From Palsa-1248 sp963737835 (GTDB lineage Bacteria; Gemmatimonadota; Gemmatimonadetes; Gemmatimonadales; Gemmatimonadaceae), in the NCBI GenBank assembly GCA_963737835.1, contig CAVTUH010000001.1:1240001-1304000 (forward strand): a DNA stretch of 64,000 nt, given 5' to 3'. Positions 61,839-64,000 of the stretch are shown piece by piece. Positions within the stretch are counted from its first letter, which is position 1. Every line of letters starts with the position of its first letter. Both the position numbers and the translations under genes were made by a program. The notes beneath the pieces are model-generated. The model ran no database searches, was not told the origin of the DNA, and worked only from the letters and a program-made list of their open reading frames with translations.

Positions 61839-62843
61839 ATGATGTCTCGGTCGATTGTGCCGCCGACCCGGAGCAATGCCGCGGGGCCGCTTCCTTCAGG
61901 GTCCCGGCCTGCCGCACCGGCGGGCGCTCCGGTTCCTGCGCAGCAGCCTACCAACGGGCCCGCGGCGGGCCCCAGCGACCCTCCAGCGCCCTCTGGCTGG
62001 ACGCAGACGCCGCGTCGCGCGGCGCCGCCGGCGATCGATACCGCAGCGGCTGCGGCGCGTGCAGCTCAATCGGGCACCACCGTCCCGATGCGCCTGGGCG
62101 TCACGGAGCTCAACGCGTTCTTTGGCAGTCACTGCGCGGTCAAGGATTTCTCGCTGGATCTCCCGGACCGCTTCGTAACCGCGATCATCGGCCCCTCAGG
62201 CTGCGGGAAGTCGACGATGCTGCGCTGTCTCAACCGCATGCACGAGACGGTCCCGCGCGCCCATGTGACGGGCGAAGTCGTGCTCGACGGCCGCAATATC
62301 TATGGTCGGGACGTGAATGTCACGGCGGTCCGCCAGCACATCGGCATGGTCTTTCAGCGCCCGACGCCGTTCCCGACGATGTCTATCCGCGACAATGTTG
62401 CCGCGGGGCTCTCCACATTGCGCCGGATGCCCAGCCATGCGCGGGTGGACGAGATCGTCGAGAAGGCGCTCCACCGTGCCGCGTTGTGGGACGAGGTGAA
62501 GGATCGCCTGCGCGATAGCGCCGTTGGCCTCTCAGGGGGTCAGCAGCAGCGTCTGTGCATCGCCCGCGCGCTGGCTATCGAGCCCGAAGTGCTGCTGCTC
62601 GACGAACCCACTGCGTCCCTGGATCCGCTCAGCACGCAAAAGGTCGAGGAGCTCGTGTACGAGTTGCGCCGGGACATGACCGTAGTGATCGTGACGCACA
62701 ACATGCAGCAGGCGGCCCGCGTCTCCGACCGCACGGCCTTCATGCTGCACGGCGATCTGGTGGAGGTCGCGCCAACCGCCGAATTGTTCACGACACCGAA
62801 GGACCCGCGTACCGAGGCATACATCACAGGGCGATTCGGATGA
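61839..62843 (+). CDS. pstB: phosphate ABC transporter ATPase PstB, first copy
   Basis: A 334-residue ABC ATPase. Walker A IIGPSGCGKSTMLRCLNRMH, Q-loop GMVFQRPTPFPTMSIRDNV, signature GLSGGQQQRLCIARAL, Walker B EVLLLDEPTASLDP and His switch VTHNMQQAARV. About 80 residues rich in Pro and Ala (AAPAGAPVPAQQPTNGPAAG) precede the domain, unlike usual PstB (250-280). ATG 61839 or 61842 starts it, 17 nt after pstA. Its stop overlaps the second pstB. Confidence 0.93.
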   Translation: MMSRSIVPPTRSNAAGPLPSGSRPAAPAGAPVPAQQPTNGPAAGPSDPPAPSGWTQTPRRAAPPAIDTAAAAARAAQSGTTVPMRLGVTELNAFFGSHCAVKDFSLDLPDRFVTAIIGPSGCGKSTMLRCLNRMHETVPRAHVTGEVVLDGRNIYGRDVNVTAVRQHIGMVFQRPTPFPTMSIRDNVAAGLSTLRRMPSHARVDEIVEKALHRAALWDEVKDRLRDSAVGLSGGQQQRLCIARALAIEPEVLLLDEPTASLDPLSTQKVEELVYELRRDMTVVIVTHNMQQAARVSDRTAFMLHGDLVEVAPTAELFTTPKDPRTEAYITGRFG

Positions 62844-63658
62844 GCGCGACGATGGCCACGCCGTCCGCGTCGCCTCCGGTGACGCCAATGACCAGCGGAG
62901 CGCAGCGGGGGTCGCTGGCGGCACGCGACTTTTCGTTCTGGTACGGCGAGAAGCAGGCGCTGTTCGACATCACCGTCGACATGCCGCCGCGGTCGATCAC
63001 CGCGCTGATCGGGCCATCAGGGTGCGGAAAGTCGACCTTTCTCCGGTCGATCAATCGGATGCACGACCTGTTGCCGGGGACACGCCACACCGGTGAGGTG
63101 CTGCTCGACGGACGCGACGTCTATGACGTCACGCTCGACCCCACCGCGTTGCGCCGGCGGGTCGGAATGGTCTTCCAGCGGTGGAACTGCTTTCCGAAGT
63201 CGATCTACGAGAACGTCGCCTACGGCCCGCGCATCAACACGACTGCGTCACGCGCGGAGCTCGACCGCATCGTGGAGTCCTCGCTGCGGCGCGCCGCGTT
63301 GTGGGACGAGGTGAAGGACCGGCTCCGCGACCCGGCGAGCGGACTCTCGGGCGGACAGCAGCAACGCCTCTGCATCGCCCGGACGCTGGCGAACGACCCG
63401 GAGGTCCTGCTCCTCGACGAACCGGCGAGCGCGCTCGACCCGATTGCCACGCAGAAGATCGAGGAGCTGATCTTCGAGCTAAAAAGAGAGTTGACGATTG
63501 TGATCGTAACCCACAATCTCCAGCAGGCGGCGCGTGCCTCCGACTTTACCGCGTTCTTTTACCTGGGCCGGCTGATCGAGGTGGGTCCGACCGAGCGCAT
63601 GTTCACAGCCCCGCGCGAAGAGCGTACGAACTCGTACATTACAGGTAGGTTCGGATGA
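62840..63658 (+). CDS. pstB: phosphate ABC transporter ATPase PstB, second copy
   Basis: A 272-residue paralogue of the previous gene, of normal PstB length. Walker A LIGPSGCGKSTFLRSINRMH, Q-loop MVFQRWNCFPKSIYENVAYG (closest to canonical PstB), GLSGGQQQRLCIARTLANDP, EVLLLDEPASALDP and VTHNLQQAARASDF. Coupled at both ends through ATGA overlaps. The two ATPases could form a heterodimer under PstCA or serve different conditions. Confidence 0.94.
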   Translation: MSATMATPSASPPVTPMTSGAQRGSLAARDFSFWYGEKQALFDITVDMPPRSITALIGPSGCGKSTFLRSINRMHDLLPGTRHTGEVLLDGRDVYDVTLDPTALRRRVGMVFQRWNCFPKSIYENVAYGPRINTTASRAELDRIVESSLRRAALWDEVKDRLRDPASGLSGGQQQRLCIARTLANDPEVLLLDEPASALDPIATQKIEELIFELKRELTIVIVTHNLQQAARASDFTAFFYLGRLIEVGPTERMFTAPREERTNSYITGRFG

Positions 63659-64000
63659 TGCCTCCCGCCAGTTCTCCAGTCGCCGCGTCCGACTCCCCGT
63701 CGGGGTTCCGCCACTTTCACGACCAGCTGGCGAACCTCAAGGAGCGGCTCTTGACCATGTCCGACCGGGCCGAAGGGCTGGTCGACCTGGCGGTGGACGC
63801 ATTGCTCAAACACGATCAGGACCGGGCCGACGCGGTCATTACCGGCGACCGCGAGATCGACGCGCTGGAGGTCGAGGTCGAGGGGTTGGCCGTCGAGCTG
63901 CTCGCGCTGCAGCAGCCCATGGCGCGAGACCTCCGCTTCATTGTCAGCGCGATCAAGATCTCGAGCGATCTGGAGCGCGTCGGCGACCACGCGGTCAACA
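63655..64000 (+). CDS. phoU: phosphate signalling protein PhoU (cut by the window edge)
   Basis: The first 115 codons of PhoU, starting at ATG 63655, which overlaps the second pstB stop. After a polar start (ASSPVAASDSPSG), the first three-helix bundle shows FHDQLANLKERLLTMSDRAE, TGDREIDALEVEVEGLAVEL and LQQPMARDLRFIVSAIKISS followed by DLERVGDHAVN, the metal-cluster E/DxxxD motif. PhoU couples Pst to PhoR repression. The rest lies beyond the right end. Confidence 0.95.
   Translation, partial: MMPPASSPVAASDSPSGFRHFHDQLANLKERLLTMSDRAEGLVDLAVDALLKHDQDRADAVITGDREIDALEVEVEGLAVELLALQQPMARDLRFIVSAIKISSDLERVGDHAVN

Noticed and set aside
1..64000. Insertion sequences, prophage or integrase
   Set aside because: No transposase, integrase or phage structural gene was found on either strand.

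Overview
The window looks like chromosomal DNA of a high-GC, Gram-negative-type bacterium, most likely a Gemmatimonadota member. This placement is an inference from gene content, not a database match. The supporting features are a TonB-linked SusC/SusD-type outer-membrane pair, several exported peptidases (M20, M61-like, S9, M15D), many lipoproteins with clear lipoboxes, frequent GTG starts, and a classical ffh-rpsP-rimM-trmD-rplS-rnhB operon.

Layout. 1-13.4 kb: an exported acetamidase/formamidase-like protein, a methyltransferase plus ATP-grasp pair, an M20 peptidase, a SusC/SusD pair, a TPR gene remnant, two small exported proteins and an M61-like PDZ peptidase. 13.4-26.2 kb: hypothetical secreted and membrane proteins, an aldo/keto reductase, a YcaQ-like winged-helix protein, a lipoprotein hydrolase, a VanX-like dipeptidase, a frameshifted S9 peptidase, a DUF4153/4173 membrane protein and coproheme decarboxylase. 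26.3-35.1 kb: a KimA-type potassium transporter leads into a compact gas-vesicle operon (gvpF, gvpG, gvpL, gvpS-like, a third gvpF/L, gvpK, gvpJ, gvpA) that ends in a cytoplasmic GAF/PAS histidine kinase. No gvpN or gvpO is present. 35.1-38.9 kb: a beta-helix lipoprotein under a cyclic-di-GMP-I riboswitch, a tRNA-Lys(UUU) gene interrupted by a 232-nt group I intron, and an OmpA-family lipoprotein behind CRP-like palindromes. 38.9-44.3 kb: an SDR enzyme and the ffh-rnhB translation/secretion operon. 44.5-53.2 kb: lon, DUF445, an HExxH lipoprotein, a single-domain Clp-type AAA ATPase, prepilin peptidase, a SpoU methyltransferase and thiD. 53.3-64 kb: purine nucleoside phosphorylase, then the phosphate regulon phoB-phoR-pstS-porin-pstC-pstA-pstB-pstB-phoU, with phoU cut by the window edge.

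Three observations stand out. (1) The tRNA-Lys gene carries a small group I intron with recognisable Q, R and S core elements. (2) At least seven intergenic elements share one architecture: arms of tandem heptamers in inverted orientation around a central stem or spacer. The heptamer differs between elements (GAAAGGA, GACGTTG/GACGTTA, GGTCTGG, GAAAGTA). (3) A c-di-GMP riboswitch controls a secreted beta-helix protein.

Single-base indels break the S9 peptidase, ffh and the pst-linked porin. Because ffh is normally essential and the porin has two compensating shifts, uncorrected sequencing indels are the simplest explanation.
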